Shown: in pieces, positions 16,754 to 26,182 of the stretch
Layout of the letters: the number at the start of each line of letters is the position of its first letter
How positions within the stretch are numbered: position 1 is the stretch's first letter
Origin: Ktedonosporobacter rubrisoli
GTDB lineage: Bacteria; Chloroflexota; Ktedonobacteria; Ktedonobacterales; Ktedonobacteraceae
Assembly: GCF_004208415.1 (NCBI RefSeq)
Contig: NZ_CP035758.1
Span: 6,510,001 to 6,574,000, forward strand
Direction: 5' to 3'
DNA: 64,000 nucleotides
Program-made: the position numbers and the translations under genes
The notes under the pieces: generated by a model
The model's input: only the letters and a program-made list of their open reading frames with translations
Told to the model about the DNA's origin: nothing
The model's database searches: none

Positions 16754-17662
16754 TTAGAGATGACTCATGCTGCTGCTATCGATAAGCTCAAACTCTTCCT
16801 GAGTCAGTTGGATCATTAAGCTTAGCGCATTTTCTTCGAGATGCTTCACAGAGGAAGTCCCGGGGATCGGCAATACGTTGCTGGATCGCTTGAGGAGCCA
16901 GGCCAGAGCGATCTGATAAGGCGTAGCATTGTGCCGTCTGGCTATCAGAACAAGCGGATCTCCTTCCTGGAAAAAGTTATCTTTAGCCAACGGCTCCCAG
17001 GGGATAAAGCCGATGCCCTGCCGGGCACATATATCAATCATCTCTTCGGATTCTGCCACCGTCATATTTCGGGATTGGCGGGTTGCCAGGTTATAGCGAT
17101 TCTGAACGGTGACGATCGGCACAATTCGTTGCGCTTGTGCCAGTTGTTGTGCCGTTACATTAGAAAGTCCAATGTGCCTGATTTTACCTTCCTCGCGTAG
17201 CCTGGCAAGCTCACCGACCGAGGCCTCAAAGGGAACTGTCGGATCAGGGCGATGGAATTGGTAGAGGTCGATACAATTGAGGCGCAAGCGGCGTAGGCTT
17301 CCCTCCAAAGCTTCCCGTAAATGTTCAGGGCGCCCATCCGGATACCAATCTGGATGCCGTTGCCCCGGACCTGAGCGCAACAGGCCACCTTTTGTCGCGA
17401 TGACGAGATCTTTTGGATAAGGGTAGAGCATTTCCGCGATCAGCTTCTCGCTTGTTTCTGGCCCATACGAATCAGCGGTATCAAGCAGGTTGATTCCCAG
17501 TTCGAGGGCTCTGTGCAAGAGCGCAAGGGCGGCTTGCTTATCCTTAGGTCCTCCCTCGTCAGTAATGTGCATAGCGCCCAAACCAAGCCGATTAACGTTA
17601 AGGTCGCCCCCAATGGTAAATGTTTTGCTGACTTCCGCTGGTCGTTCGATTGCGTGAGACAT
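16754..17662 (-). CDS. Aldo/keto reductase
   Basis: A 302-residue AKR with the complete catalytic tetrad: Asp61 and Tyr66 (LLDTADSYGP), Lys91 (IATKGG) and His137 (DLYQFHRPD). The cofactor motif PIPGTSSVKHLEEN is near residue 268. The frame opens at 17680, but the second ATG (17662) is nine bases after AAGGAG and is preferred. It is divergent from an Lrp/AsnC regulator at 17818 and convergent with the XRE gene at 15848-16705. It probably reduces an aldehyde or ketone with NADPH; substrate unknown. Confidence 0.9.
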   Translation of the reverse strand: MSHAIERPAEVSKTFTIGGDLNVNRLGLGAMHITDEGGPKDKQAALALLHRALELGINLLDTADSYGPETSEKLIAEMLYPYPKDLVIATKGGLLRSGPGQRHPDWYPDGRPEHLREALEGSLRRLRLNCIDLYQFHRPDPTVPFEASVGELARLREEGKIRHIGLSNVTAQQLAQAQRIVPIVTVQNRYNLATRQSRNMTVAESEEMIDICARQGIGFIPWEPLAKDNFFQEGDPLVLIARRHNATPYQIALAWLLKRSSNVLPIPGTSSVKHLEENALSLMIQLTQEEFELIDSSSMSHL

Positions 17663-17817
17663 GCTGTTTTTCTCCTTCATCTGCTCTATCTATCACTAAT
17701 AGCTTCTTGCCTGTTTCTACAGGACGCTGTTATTATATAAGCGAGTTATGCGAAAATGGAGAGGGAAAGCAAGCTAAAAATCTGTATATACTTGAAATTT
17801 GAGGGGAGAATGAGTCT

Positions 17818-18318
17818 ATGGCCATGGAATTCGAGAAACTGCTAGATGAGACTGGCTGGAAGCTACTGCAGGAATTACAAGAGAACGCCCGTCTCTCTTA
17901 TAGTGAACTGGGACAACGCATTGGGCTTTCTTCAACTGCTGTCGCCGACCGCATACATCGCCTGGAAGAAGCTGGCATTATTACTGGCTACCACGCTCAG
18001 CTCAACCTGGAGAAGGTAGGGCTTCCAATCCTTGCCATCATTCGCTTCAAAGGGACCGTAGGTCAGAGCTGCTTGCGCACGGCAGATATAGCCCGAGACA
18101 TTCCTGAAGTTGTCGAATGTTATCGTGTCAGCGGAAGCGATATGCTGGTGATCAAAGCAGTCGCAGCTTCAGTCAGTCATCTGGAAACCATAGTTAACCA
18201 GCTCAATCAATACGGCCTTCCTACTACTTCGTTTGTGTTTTCCAATTCGCTGCAGCGGCGTACAATCACGCACCAGCTAGTAAAACGGGGCAAGCACGAC
18301 AATATCATCTCACAATAA
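17818..18318 (+). CDS. Lrp/AsnC-family transcriptional regulator
   Basis: 166 residues. The N-terminal winged HTH (about 8-60, LLQELQENARLSYSELGQRIGLSSTAVADRIHRLEEAGII) is followed by a RAM/ligand-binding domain (about 70-145, ILAIIRFKG...PEVVECYRVSGSDMLVIKA), as in Lrp. It is divergent from the aldo/keto reductase at 16754-17662 and may regulate it and itself. The ATG (or one two codons later) follows GAGGGGAGAATG. The ligand is typically an amino acid, which is not shown here. Confidence 0.9.
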   Translation: MAMEFEKLLDETGWKLLQELQENARLSYSELGQRIGLSSTAVADRIHRLEEAGIITGYHAQLNLEKVGLPILAIIRFKGTVGQSCLRTADIARDIPEVVECYRVSGSDMLVIKAVAASVSHLETIVNQLNQYGLPTTSFVFSNSLQRRTITHQLVKRGKHDNIISQ

Positions 18319-18674
18319 AAAGGGCATTAGCGCATCGCGGCAAGCGTGCACATTATGAAGCCCCAAAGCGCCTGGCTCGCTGAACTGCAAGCGCAAATTC
18401 GGCTCTTCTCTGACCATGCCCTGAAATGCCGTAACAGTAAGCCACGGCATTTTCCCACCATGTAAGGATGGCAGCAACCACTTCCCCGCTGCAGGTTGAG
18501 GCTATGCACGTAATACGCAGAGATAGAGCAAGAGCAATTGTGCCGCACTCTCGCCCGAACTGGCAGCAAAAATGTCACACTTCCCTTTCTCCTGACGACA
18601 CAGTAAGCGAAGTATCATGCTACGTATTTTCGCAAGCTTGAGTTCTCCAGGAAAGAATATGCAATCAAAAAAAA
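18319..18674. other. Gene-free interval with a hairpin, 356 bp
   Basis: No convincing gene lies between the Lrp regulator and the transposase. AAATGCCGT (18424-18432) and ACGGCATTT (18444-18452) form a perfect 9-bp stem with an 11-base loop, about 105 bases after the regulator's stop. It could be a late terminator or the remains of a mobile element end. Confidence 0.5.
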
Positions 18675-20271
18675 CTAGGACCGCATTTTTCTCTGGGAGA
18701 GCTGTTCCTCCAGAGCACGTAAGTAGCGTTCAGGGTCTTTCCGAAAACGAAAGTGCTCACGTCGCGCTTCATGACGATAGTCAACGTGCTTTCTGAGCGT
18801 TCGCCACTGTGCTAAGTCGCGAGGAGCCAGATCGGGGCCACTGAAGTGATAATTCTGGGTAGCAACTGCTGCAACGAGACGCACCGAGCCGCGTACAACC
18901 AGACCAGGAGAGGCTTGTTTCCGGCCCGTTGCGCGTCGTTCATGATAGCGGGTCGAGCCAAAAACGTGTTCAAGATCATTGTTGGTGCGTGGAAGATTAG
19001 CCGTGTCATAACAATGAAAGAGTTCCGGCCAATAGCTTGCCGTCACTTTGAGAAAAGTAGTGGTCATCTGATGGAGGAGTGCCGTGAGGGAGCCACTGGA
19101 GCGCATCTCTTCCAGCAGATCCTCATACTTTCGTCGCACCTCTGTTGAGGAAAGATGGTCGGCGTTCGTCAAGATATGTGCAGCTCGATGCACCCAGGCG
19201 TAACCTGCCTGCACGTCTGGCCACAACTGCTCCGTCGCTGCTAATCCCTTTTTGAGCAGCCGATCCAGCTTGTCGAGGGGAGATGAAAGCCCCGATTTCC
19301 GCGACCCGCTCCAGAGAGGCTGCAATCAAGGAGAGTCGCTCATAGAGTTGGAGGCCAGGAGCAGAAAGAGGGGGATGTCCGTCGTCGGTTAAAGCACTTC
19401 GGACCGCAAGACAATACTTCCGGGTAATCATGCCTTCCTCATTCTCCTCTTGCTCGACTTCTCGCTCAATTGGACGAATACCACGAACCTGCTTTTTCAG
19501 TTCTTTCTTGGCATGACGATCAGCCTCATAGACTGGTTTTGCCGCTTCCCGCAGATAATGAAAGTGACACAACTGATGCGGAATGTCAGGAAATGCTGTT
19601 GCTACAGCATTCCGAAGCGACCTTTGACCATCTGAAATGACTCCACGAATGGGGACAGAGAACATATCTTGTACTTCTTTGAGTAGCGTTACCAAGTCAG
19701 CCTCGCGTTCGCTCAACAGAGGTCGAGCAAGCAGAAGTTCACTTGAGACACAATCACGAACCACCCAGAGGACTTCATGACCAACATCTGGCTTCAATCC
19801 ATCCACTGCCAGAATGAGCGACCCCTGCTTCTGCACAAGGGGCTGGAGGCGTTCGCGGTCTGTCATATGAAGCGTCACCAATTCTTCGTATCGTGCTAAG
19901 AGGTTGAGCACAGTTCGCTCGCCAATCGAGAGTCCTCGTTCCTGGAGGCTCTGGTGGACCTCCGCCAGACTTTGATGTCGTTGATACCGCAGAAACCCGA
20001 CGAGCGCAATCACATCTAATCCATATTCCCCATGTGGTAGCGCCCATGCGCCTTCAGCCTCTGGCCGATAGGGCTGGTGATAGCGTGGGCACTCTGGAAA
20101 AACACATCGGCGCACAGCCAGGTGTAAACGATGCCGTCCAGTAAGCGTTGCTACTGTCCGTTGCGTGTGGTAGGCAATATGAGCAGCCTTGCCACACATC
20201 AGGCAGGTGGGTGAGAGAGGTTCAAGTGTTTGAAAGGGAATCTTGTCCGAATTGTGATGGGGTCTTGCCAC
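18675..20271 (-). mobile_element. Insertion sequence with frameshifted DDE transposase
   Basis: Two overlapping minus-strand frames encode one transposase: residues 1 to about 330 in 20271-19290, then the C-terminal about 215 residues in 19325-18675. N-terminal Cys pairs (CLMCG, CVFPEC) suggest a zinc finger. The catalytic triad probably lies in LAVDGLKPD, GVISDGQRS and TNNDLEHVFG (D, D, E), with CHFHYLRE as in MULE/IS256-like RNase H-fold transposases. I cannot name the IS family. No terminal inverted repeats or target duplication were identified. The frame break near 19290-19325 means the element is either dead or uses programmed frameshifting; no clear slippery site was identified. Confidence 0.75.
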
Positions 20272-20316
20272 GAGATGCTTTCTTTCTTTGTGATACGAGA
20301 GTCCAACAGGCTCTCA

Positions 20317-20364
20317 TTGAAGCAAGAAGCTTCCCCATCTGGGAAAGGCGATTTCTTGCTTCAA
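20317..20364. repeat. 12-bp inverted repeat between LLM gene and IS
   Basis: TTGAAGCAAGAA (20317-20328) and TTCTTGCTTCAA (20353-20364) are perfect inverted arms around 24 bases, with a second short pairing (TTCCC/GGGAA) inside. It lies 24 bases after the LLM stop on the minus strand. It could be that gene's terminator, although a T-run is lacking, or be linked to the IS end. Confidence 0.5.
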
Positions 20365-20388
20365 CGGAGCGGGCAGATGGTGGGTATG

Positions 20389-21390
20389 TTAAAGGGAGCC
20401 GATCAGATGGAGCAATTGTTTTCGCTCCATCGCCTCATCCACAATGGGGATGGCTAAGAGCAGCAGTTCATCCAGACCACTGGCTAACAGCTCTTGCACA
20501 CGATCTCGCACTGTCGTCTCATCGCCACTGATCACGAGTGTCCGCGCCAAAGCATGTAATGCCGTCTCATCGCCATCCACTGCGGCAGCCCAACCAGCGA
20601 GCGAAAACATATGAGCATAGGTGCTCGTCTGAATTAACTGCTGGACGAACTGACGCACCGCCACCAGCACTGCTACTTCATTCGTGCTGAAAGCGATCGG
20701 CAAACAGGCGACGACAGGAGGAGCAGGGCGAGATTTTTCCTCGGCTCCAGCTCGCAGGGCAGGCAGCGCCTGGTCGAGGAGGTAGGGAACTGGACATAGC
20801 GAGGCAAGAGCGCCATCAGCAATCTCTCCCGCAAGTCGGAATGCCTTTAAGCCCAATGCAGGGATGAGCAGGGGAACCTGAGCGGTGCGTGGCAAGGTAT
20901 CCACCACCTGGAAAAACTCACCCTGGTGGTCAATTCTTCCTTGCCATAACACGCCACGCAGTACCTCCACATACTCTTTGAGATATCTCAGAGGCGCGGT
21001 CTGCGACAAGCCATATCGGCCCTCAAGGAACGCACGATTCCCAGAACCAATCCCTAACCGCAAGCGCTCTGGGGCGAAATCATGCACCGCGAGGGCTTGT
21101 TGTGCCATCACCAGTGGATGACGTGGGGAGGCAGGCACAATGGCCGTTCCCAGTTTGATCCGTTCGGTCTGCGTGGTGGCAATCGCAAGCACGGTCAAGA
21201 TATCCGCGAAACCTGCGCCTCCCATTGCCATCCAGGCTTGTTGAACGCCTGCGCGTTCGGCCTCACGTATTCTAGTGATGGCGTCCACCGTATCTCTTGC
21301 CTGAATGTAGACTCCCACTCGCTCACGGAGCGGACGCTCTCGAACCGCACTTGATGGTAATCGCTGGCTCAGTTCGTCTTTCTGTTGCAT
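20389..21390 (-). CDS. LLM-class flavin-dependent oxidoreductase
   Basis: About 333 residues of a luciferase-like (beta/alpha)8 monooxygenase or F420-type reductase. Visible motifs are GVYIQARDTVDAI, AGVQQAWMAMGG, IKLGTAIVPASPRHPLVMAQQALAVHDFAPERLRLGIGSG and a C-terminal cofactor region. The cofactor (FMN or F420) cannot be decided. The frame extends to 21444, but the ATG at 21390 follows GAGAGGAAAGAT and starts 24 bases after the upstream gene's stop, so it is preferred. It forms an operon with the NmrA-like gene and is probably controlled by the divergent XRE regulator at 22478. Confidence 0.85.
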   Translation of the reverse strand: MQQKDELSQRLPSSAVRERPLRERVGVYIQARDTVDAITRIREAERAGVQQAWMAMGGAGFADILTVLAIATTQTERIKLGTAIVPASPRHPLVMAQQALAVHDFAPERLRLGIGSGNRAFLEGRYGLSQTAPLRYLKEYVEVLRGVLWQGRIDHQGEFFQVVDTLPRTAQVPLLIPALGLKAFRLAGEIADGALASLCPVPYLLDQALPALRAGAEEKSRPAPPVVACLPIAFSTNEVAVLVAVRQFVQQLIQTSTYAHMFSLAGWAAAVDGDETALHALARTLVISGDETTVRDRVQELLASGLDELLLLAIPIVDEAMERKQLLHLIGSL

Positions 21391-21413
21391 ATCTTTCCTC
21401 TCCAGTCTTTCTT

Positions 21414-22292
21414 TCATTTTGACATCTGCCCGTGTTGCTTCCATGCTTCCAATTGCGTCTTCCCTACCTTCTCTAGCCAGGTAGCAAAGTCCATCAGGCC
21501 AGGATGCAGCTTGCGCAGGGCAGGAATATCCGCCTGATAGCCTCCCATGTTTACAAAATCGTAGGCGAGGGCGGCATCCGCATTGTGCTGGCGTAGGGTT
21601 TCGATGGGAATTTGGATAGAGGGGAGAGTGCGTCCGATGGTGTGGGAGATCGCCGCTGCGATCTGTGGTGGTGTCAACGCATCCCCTGCGATCTCAATGG
21701 TTTTCCCGACGTAGAAATCCGGGTGGTCAAATGCGAGGGTGGCAAACGCGCCAATGTCATCGACGGCAATTAACTGCACTGTCACCTCTGGATTGAACGC
21801 GCTCGTAAACGTGCCACGCGGCACGTCGAAGCTTGAGCCGATCACGTAGTCCATAAACACCGTCGGACGCAGAACCGTTACGGGCAGATCAAGTGCCTGA
21901 ATGTACTGCTCAATCTCCCACTTGCTGAATGGGCGGAGGCGAGATTGGCGTTCCGCGCCACTGGTCGATGCATAGACAAAGTGCTGGACTCTCGCCTCTT
22001 TCGCCGCCTCCGCCATGTTTTTTCCCTGGCGAACCTCGTCAGCATAGCTGGCGAACTGGAGGCTGAAGATGCCGTAGATGCCCTGCATGGCTACCTTCAA
22101 CGAAGCCCGGTCGTTGTTATCGCCCTGGACGATTTCTGCGCCTGCCCGATGCAGTGCTTGCGCGGCAGGTGAGTTTCGGGAGCGTGTGAACGCTCTCACC
22201 TGCCAGCCCGCAGCCATCAAATGACGAGCGGTTGCTCCACCCTGCCGACCTGTTGCGCCTGTGACGAGTATGATTTTCCCTGTCTTCTCCAT
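21414..22292 (-). CDS. NmrA-like NAD(P)-binding atypical SDR
   Basis: 292 residues with a Rossmann N-terminus (ILVTGATGRQGG, about 8-19) and the NmrA/HSCARG layout (VRAFTRSRNSPAAQAL, EIVQGDNNDRASL, VQHFVYASTSGAERQS). It lacks the YxxxK catalytic pair, so it is either an NADPH-sensing regulator-like protein or an NAD(P)H:quinone-type reductase. The ATG follows CAGGAGAG. First gene of a minus-strand operon with the LLM oxidoreductase; divergent from the XRE regulator at 22478. Confidence 0.88.
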   Translation of the reverse strand: MEKTGKIILVTGATGRQGGATARHLMAAGWQVRAFTRSRNSPAAQALHRAGAEIVQGDNNDRASLKVAMQGIYGIFSLQFASYADEVRQGKNMAEAAKEARVQHFVYASTSGAERQSRLRPFSKWEIEQYIQALDLPVTVLRPTVFMDYVIGSSFDVPRGTFTSAFNPEVTVQLIAVDDIGAFATLAFDHPDFYVGKTIEIAGDALTPPQIAAAISHTIGRTLPSIQIPIETLRQHNADAALAYDFVNMGGYQADIPALRKLHPGLMDFATWLEKVGKTQLEAWKQHGQMSK

Positions 22293-22477
22293 AACGCTCT
22301 CCTGATCCTGTAGAAAACATTGGTTTGCTGCACATCTTTGAGAGGTTGTACCTCAATAGGGTCCCCCTCCTCTCCAGGGGTAATATGGAGCGACACGGCG
22401 ACTTTAACCAGGAGTGTGTTGTATCATATGGCTAAACAGTCATAGCTTCACCGGATGCGGGGAGCAAGGAGGAACAG

Positions 22478-23341
22478 ATGAGAGAAAGAGTCAAGCGCCG
22501 TGCAGGACTGGCCGATTTCTTACAAAATCGGCGTGCTCGCCTGCATCCAGAACAGTTTCACCTCCCGACATTTCAGAGGCGACGGGCGCGTGGCCTCAGA
22601 CGAGAAGAGCTTGCCCAATTGGTGGGTGTAGGCGTTTCCTGGTACACCTGGCTTGAGCAAGGCCGGGATATTCAGGTATCCGATCAGGTGTTGGAGCGGC
22701 TCGCATCCATCTTGCAACTGAACGCTGAGGAACGCCGCCATTTGTTTCTCCTGGCACACGGTCCATTTTCACCATTAGCTGAACAGGATAGTCAAAAGCG
22801 CGTCCCCAACGCCACCGCTCAAGCCATTCTTGATGGCTTCACCTATCCAGCCAAGCTCTTTGATGAGCGTGTGAATGTGGTGGGGTGGAATGACAGCGCG
22901 AATCGAGTCTTTGGCGATTATTCCCGCCAAACTTCCCGAGAACGCAACGCTCCCTGGTTTCATTTCATGTGCCCGTCTGCACGAGTCTTTCATGTTCACT
23001 GGGAACGTGAGGCACGGCGCTGTATTGCATCCTTACACGCAAGGTACGACCGGCACCCTGATGATCGATGGTTGAGCGAGTTGATCGCTGAGTTGCAGCA
23101 AGAAAGCCCAGAGTTTCGCGCTTGGTGGCCGGAGCATGAGATTGTGTTGGACTGTGGTGGCCTCTACGAAATCAATCACCCTCAGGTTGGCCGTCTTGTC
23201 TTGCACCCCACTGTCTTTCCTATGCCTGAGCAGCCTGACTTGCAGATGATTGTCTACACGCCGCTGGCCCAAGAAGACACCACGGCCAAATTGAAAGCGT
23301 TAATGACCAAAGCGGGCCACTATGACAAGATGAGACTGTAA
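22478..23341 (+). CDS. XRE-family regulator with MmyB-like ligand-binding domain
   Basis: 287 residues, paralogous in design to the gene at 15848: the HTH (about 8-85) contains RARGLRREELAQLVGVGVSWYTWLEQGRDI and the MmyB-like domain (about 105-275) contains VVGWNDSANRVFGDY, SPEFRAWWPEHEI and HPQVGRLVLHPTVFP. It starts after AAGGAGG and is divergent from the NmrA-LLM operon, which it presumably regulates. The intergenic stretch 22293-22477 should hold its operator. Confidence 0.88.
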   Translation: MRERVKRRAGLADFLQNRRARLHPEQFHLPTFQRRRARGLRREELAQLVGVGVSWYTWLEQGRDIQVSDQVLERLASILQLNAEERRHLFLLAHGPFSPLAEQDSQKRVPNATAQAILDGFTYPAKLFDERVNVVGWNDSANRVFGDYSRQTSRERNAPWFHFMCPSARVFHVHWEREARRCIASLHARYDRHPDDRWLSELIAELQQESPEFRAWWPEHEIVLDCGGLYEINHPQVGRLVLHPTVFPMPEQPDLQMIVYTPLAQEDTTAKLKALMTKAGHYDKMRL

Positions 23342-23377
23342 CACCTCGACAATCTGCTGTTTGAAACGGCTCACGCG

Positions 23378-23974
23378 TTGTTGTCTCGGCGTAGCGATCC
23401 CAGAGAAAAATGCGATCCTAGAAAAAAACAGCTAGTTCAATCCAATCACAAGCTGATTGCTCAGCTCTATCAGTGCTATGCACCAGCCATTATGATGTAT
23501 CTATGCCGGCAAGTTCCTCTCAGGGAAGATGCCGAAGATGTGCTGCTTGAGGTTTTTCAAGCAGCCGTCGAGAGCGAGATTCTTCCCACTCTGAAAGAAG
23601 GCAAACAGCGCACCTGGCTGTGGAGTACTGCCCACAACAAAGTTGCTGACCACTATCGGCGTAAGAGCCGCAGACCTAACTTATCCCTGGGATTGGAAGA
23701 GATGGCAGAAGTGCTCGACGCCGACGATTCTTCTGTCCCAGAGCTCGTGGCTTTGCGCAAGGAGGCCTATGCTGAACTGCGCACATATATCGTATCCCTC
23801 CCAGAGCTCCAACAGGAGATTCTCCACCTGCGTTTTGCGCATGGCCTCAACTGCAGCGAAATTGCCCAACAGCTCGGTAAGAATCATGGAGCAACGCGCA
23901 CAATGCTCTCTCGTTCACTCAACCACTTACGCTCTATCTACAGGCAAAATAGGAAGGATCAATCACATGGCTAA
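23378..23974 (+). CDS. ECF-type RNA polymerase sigma factor
   Basis: About 198 residues with sigma region 2 (LYQCYAPAIMMYLCRQVPLREDAEDVLLEVFQAAV, about 28-62) and region 4 (LPELQQEILHLRFAHGLNCSEIAQQLGKNHGATRTMLSRSLNHLRSIY, about 142-190). The start is uncertain: only TTG codons (23378, 23381) occur before region 2, and no strong SD is seen. It is 36 bases downstream of the XRE gene, and its stop lies 8 bases inside the next gene, the membrane-anchored propeller, which is the expected position for an anti-sigma partner. Confidence 0.85.
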   Translation: MLSRRSDPREKCDPRKKQLVQSNHKLIAQLYQCYAPAIMMYLCRQVPLREDAEDVLLEVFQAAVESEILPTLKEGKQRTWLWSTAHNKVADHYRRKSRRPNLSLGLEEMAEVLDADDSSVPELVALRKEAYAELRTYIVSLPELQQEILHLRFAHGLNCSEIAQQLGKNHGATRTMLSRSLNHLRSIYRQNRKDQSHG

Positions 23975-25541
23975 GCACTTACCCGAATTTACTCCAGAAC
24001 AGGTAGATGCGCAGGTAGACGGGCTTTTGACGGGCCAATCTCCAGCTTCGCCAGATCAAGAAATGATCTCTCACCTGAGCCAGATATACCGGGATGATGA
24101 GCGCTCGCTCGCCAAAGCTTGGCAGCGTCTGGAGTTAGAGAATTATCAATTCAAGAGCGCAGAGGAGCAGTGGCAGACAGAACCCATCACGCCGCAGCCA
24201 GACAGCGCAAACGATACCTTTATTGAAAGAAATTCCCCCACGACTGAAAGACGTGTTGAGAGGAATTTCCCCACGCGCCATGCCAATAAACGCGCATCTT
24301 CGCGCATCCTCACCCAGCTCGCCGCAGCCTGCTTCGCACTCCTGCTTGTTGGCAGTCTGCTGGTTGTCCTGCGCCTGGTTCACGAGAATCAGCTTTCTAG
24401 CGGGTCCAGTGGTCAGCAGGCGATATATGCCAGCGACGATACCCACCTGTTCAAACTAGATTCCCATACCCACCAGGTGCTCTGGCAGCGCGAGCTCAAT
24501 AAAATACTCAAGATTATTCCTGCTGGCAATGCCGTCTACATTTTGCAGGCTTCCTGGGCTGACATACACACAAATGCCGTTTCAAGTCTCGACGCTAGCA
24601 GCGGTAAAACGCTCTGGACGCACGCGCTGTCCCCGCAAAAACAGGACAATCAGGTAATCGTCAGAGACATGATCCTTGCGCAAGGCCGGCTCTATGTTGA
24701 CTGGCAAAGCAGGAACACTAACGATGCGCTTAATCTCAATGCAGCCAAAAAAGCGCAGATAGACGTCCTCAATCCGGCGGATGGCAAGCTGATCACAGCT
24801 TTACCGGTAAAGACGGATCTATGGAACATGGCAGCAGGCAACGGAATTCTCGCAGTCAGCACAGCCTATGGCTTCCAGGTCTACGAGCTTGCCACAGGCA
24901 AATTGCTCTGGCACAAAATCTTCCAAGCCAGCACTAATATGCCTGTAGCTTCGCTTAAAGTCTCCGCTGGCCTGATATATGCCATAGTAAGCCATCCAGA
25001 AAGCACTATACGGGCCTACAAGGCAGATACAGGAGAGCAGGTCTGGCAAAGTCACGCATTCGCCGACAATCAGATCTACTCCCTCACAGTAGAGCAGAAT
25101 ATAGTTTACTTTGGCACCACGCTCTATCCACCAGTTGGGCAAAAGAAACCCACCACAGGGTCCATCTACGCCTACGATATCAAGCGCAATAAACAGCTCT
25201 GGAGCATCCCGGTTGCGGGAGCCACGCTGCACCCACCAGCTCTTAGCTCTGGCATGCTCTACATTTGTGCAGACAGCGGTGTAGCAGATAATCTTGCTCC
25301 CGCACCGGCACACGTAATAGCCATCTACGCAGCATCGGGCAAGATCAAGTGGCAGCGAACGCTACCAGAGAACTACGTCAGCGGGTTTGCTCTAAGCCAT
25401 GAGACCATCTATGCAAGTACTTACAAAGTCACAGAGAATAGCGTAGTGCCGGGCAATACGTATGCGCTTGCTGCCTCCAATGGAAACATACAGTGGGAAG
25501 ATAATCAGCATCGCTTCCTCACCCACGTCGTGGCACCATAG
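23967..25541 (+). CDS. Membrane-anchored PQQ-propeller protein, putative anti-sigma factor
   Basis: 524 residues: a cytosolic N-terminus of about 110 residues with an anti-sigma-like start (TPEQVDAQVDGLLTGQ), one membrane segment (about 114-137), then an extracytoplasmic beta-propeller of PQQ-like blades (SGKTLWTHAL, TGKLLWHKIF, TGEQVWQSHA, SGKIKWQRTL, NGNIQWEDN). The ATG overlaps the sigma gene by 8 bases and has its own AAGGA, indicating tight coupling. The likely role is to hold the sigma factor at the membrane and release it when the outer propeller binds a ligand; this is inferred from layout, as no canonical zinc anti-sigma motif is visible. Confidence 0.8.
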   Translation: MAKHLPEFTPEQVDAQVDGLLTGQSPASPDQEMISHLSQIYRDDERSLAKAWQRLELENYQFKSAEEQWQTEPITPQPDSANDTFIERNSPTTERRVERNFPTRHANKRASSRILTQLAAACFALLLVGSLLVVLRLVHENQLSSGSSGQQAIYASDDTHLFKLDSHTHQVLWQRELNKILKIIPAGNAVYILQASWADIHTNAVSSLDASSGKTLWTHALSPQKQDNQVIVRDMILAQGRLYVDWQSRNTNDALNLNAAKKAQIDVLNPADGKLITALPVKTDLWNMAAGNGILAVSTAYGFQVYELATGKLLWHKIFQASTNMPVASLKVSAGLIYAIVSHPESTIRAYKADTGEQVWQSHAFADNQIYSLTVEQNIVYFGTTLYPPVGQKKPTTGSIYAYDIKRNKQLWSIPVAGATLHPPALSSGMLYICADSGVADNLAPAPAHVIAIYAASGKIKWQRTLPENYVSGFALSHETIYASTYKVTENSVVPGNTYALAASNGNIQWEDNQHRFLTHVVAP

Positions 25542-25570
25542 TATTCTTTCAGGAGCAAACCAAGCACAGG

Positions 25571-25608
25571 AAATAGGATGACGGCCTCTCCGTGCCATCA
25601 TCCTATTT
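25571..25608. terminator. Bidirectional terminator-like hairpin
   Basis: AAATAGGATGA (25571-25581) pairs perfectly with TCATCCTATTT (25598-25608), with an inner CGG/CCG. It lies between the convergent propeller gene (ending 25541) and the DUF2867 gene (ending 25694). A strong stem but only short T-runs. Confidence 0.6.
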
Positions 25609-25693
25609 GCCGAGAGAAAAAGCCTGTGAGCATGGGGCGAGCAACGCCCTAGAACAATCGCCGATAGCTCACCCGATCAACCTCTTCTCCGTT

Positions 25694-26182
25694 CTATCTG
25701 ACACCCGCGCTTGTCTTTCCGCTAATAAGGAGACGATGAAACGGCCTGATGAACTGAAAATAGAGTGGACCAGTCAAGCTCGTGTAATGGACAGCGGTGA
25801 ACACAGAGAAGCGCGTGCGCCGGTTTGCCAACGGCTCTGCCACGAAGCCCAGGCTCGCGTTGAGCTGCTTAATATGTATCTCGGCAAGCCAGTAGCGCTC
25901 CTGCTCGGCAAGACGGACCGTCAGAGGACCCAGGCGCGCACCCTCCTGGAAAGGCACCATTTCCGGCGAGAGCCTCGATACGGGGCCCTTCGTTTTCGAC
26001 CCTATGCCCACAAGCCGTTGTACCCGCATTAGCCAGGCGGGCTGATAGTTGAACCAATTGGCAAGAAAAGTGCGCAAATCAGCGCCGCCAATGGCAGTTG
26101 TCACATCAAGATAATCCGCGTCGGCAAGAAAGGGCTCCATCTCCATGGCAGGCAAGGCCTGGTATGTACTATTCCTTGGCAT
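25694..26182 (-). CDS. DUF2867-family protein
   Basis: 162 residues resembling the DUF2867 family: ADYLDVTTAIGGADLRTFLANWF at the N-terminus, then GSKTKGPVSRL, RYWLAEIHIKQLNASLGFV and a C-terminal FSVFTAVHYTSLTGPLYFQFIRPFHRLLI. The family is found fused to or beside NAD-dependent epimerases; its role is not established. The frame opens at 26275, but ATG 26182 has AAAGGAATC upstream and overlaps the last 14 bases of the TetR gene, so the two are translationally linked. Cytosolic, with a possible membrane-associated C-terminus. Confidence 0.75.
   Translation of the reverse strand: MPRNSTYQALPAMEMEPFLADADYLDVTTAIGGADLRTFLANWFNYQPAWLMRVQRLVGIGSKTKGPVSRLSPEMVPFQEGARLGPLTVRLAEQERYWLAEIHIKQLNASLGFVAEPLANRRTRFSVFTAVHYTSLTGPLYFQFIRPFHRLLISGKTSAGVR

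Noticed and set aside
18327..18578. 83-codon minus-strand frame
   Set aside because: Cys/Arg-rich without motif, no SD, and crossed by a hairpin.
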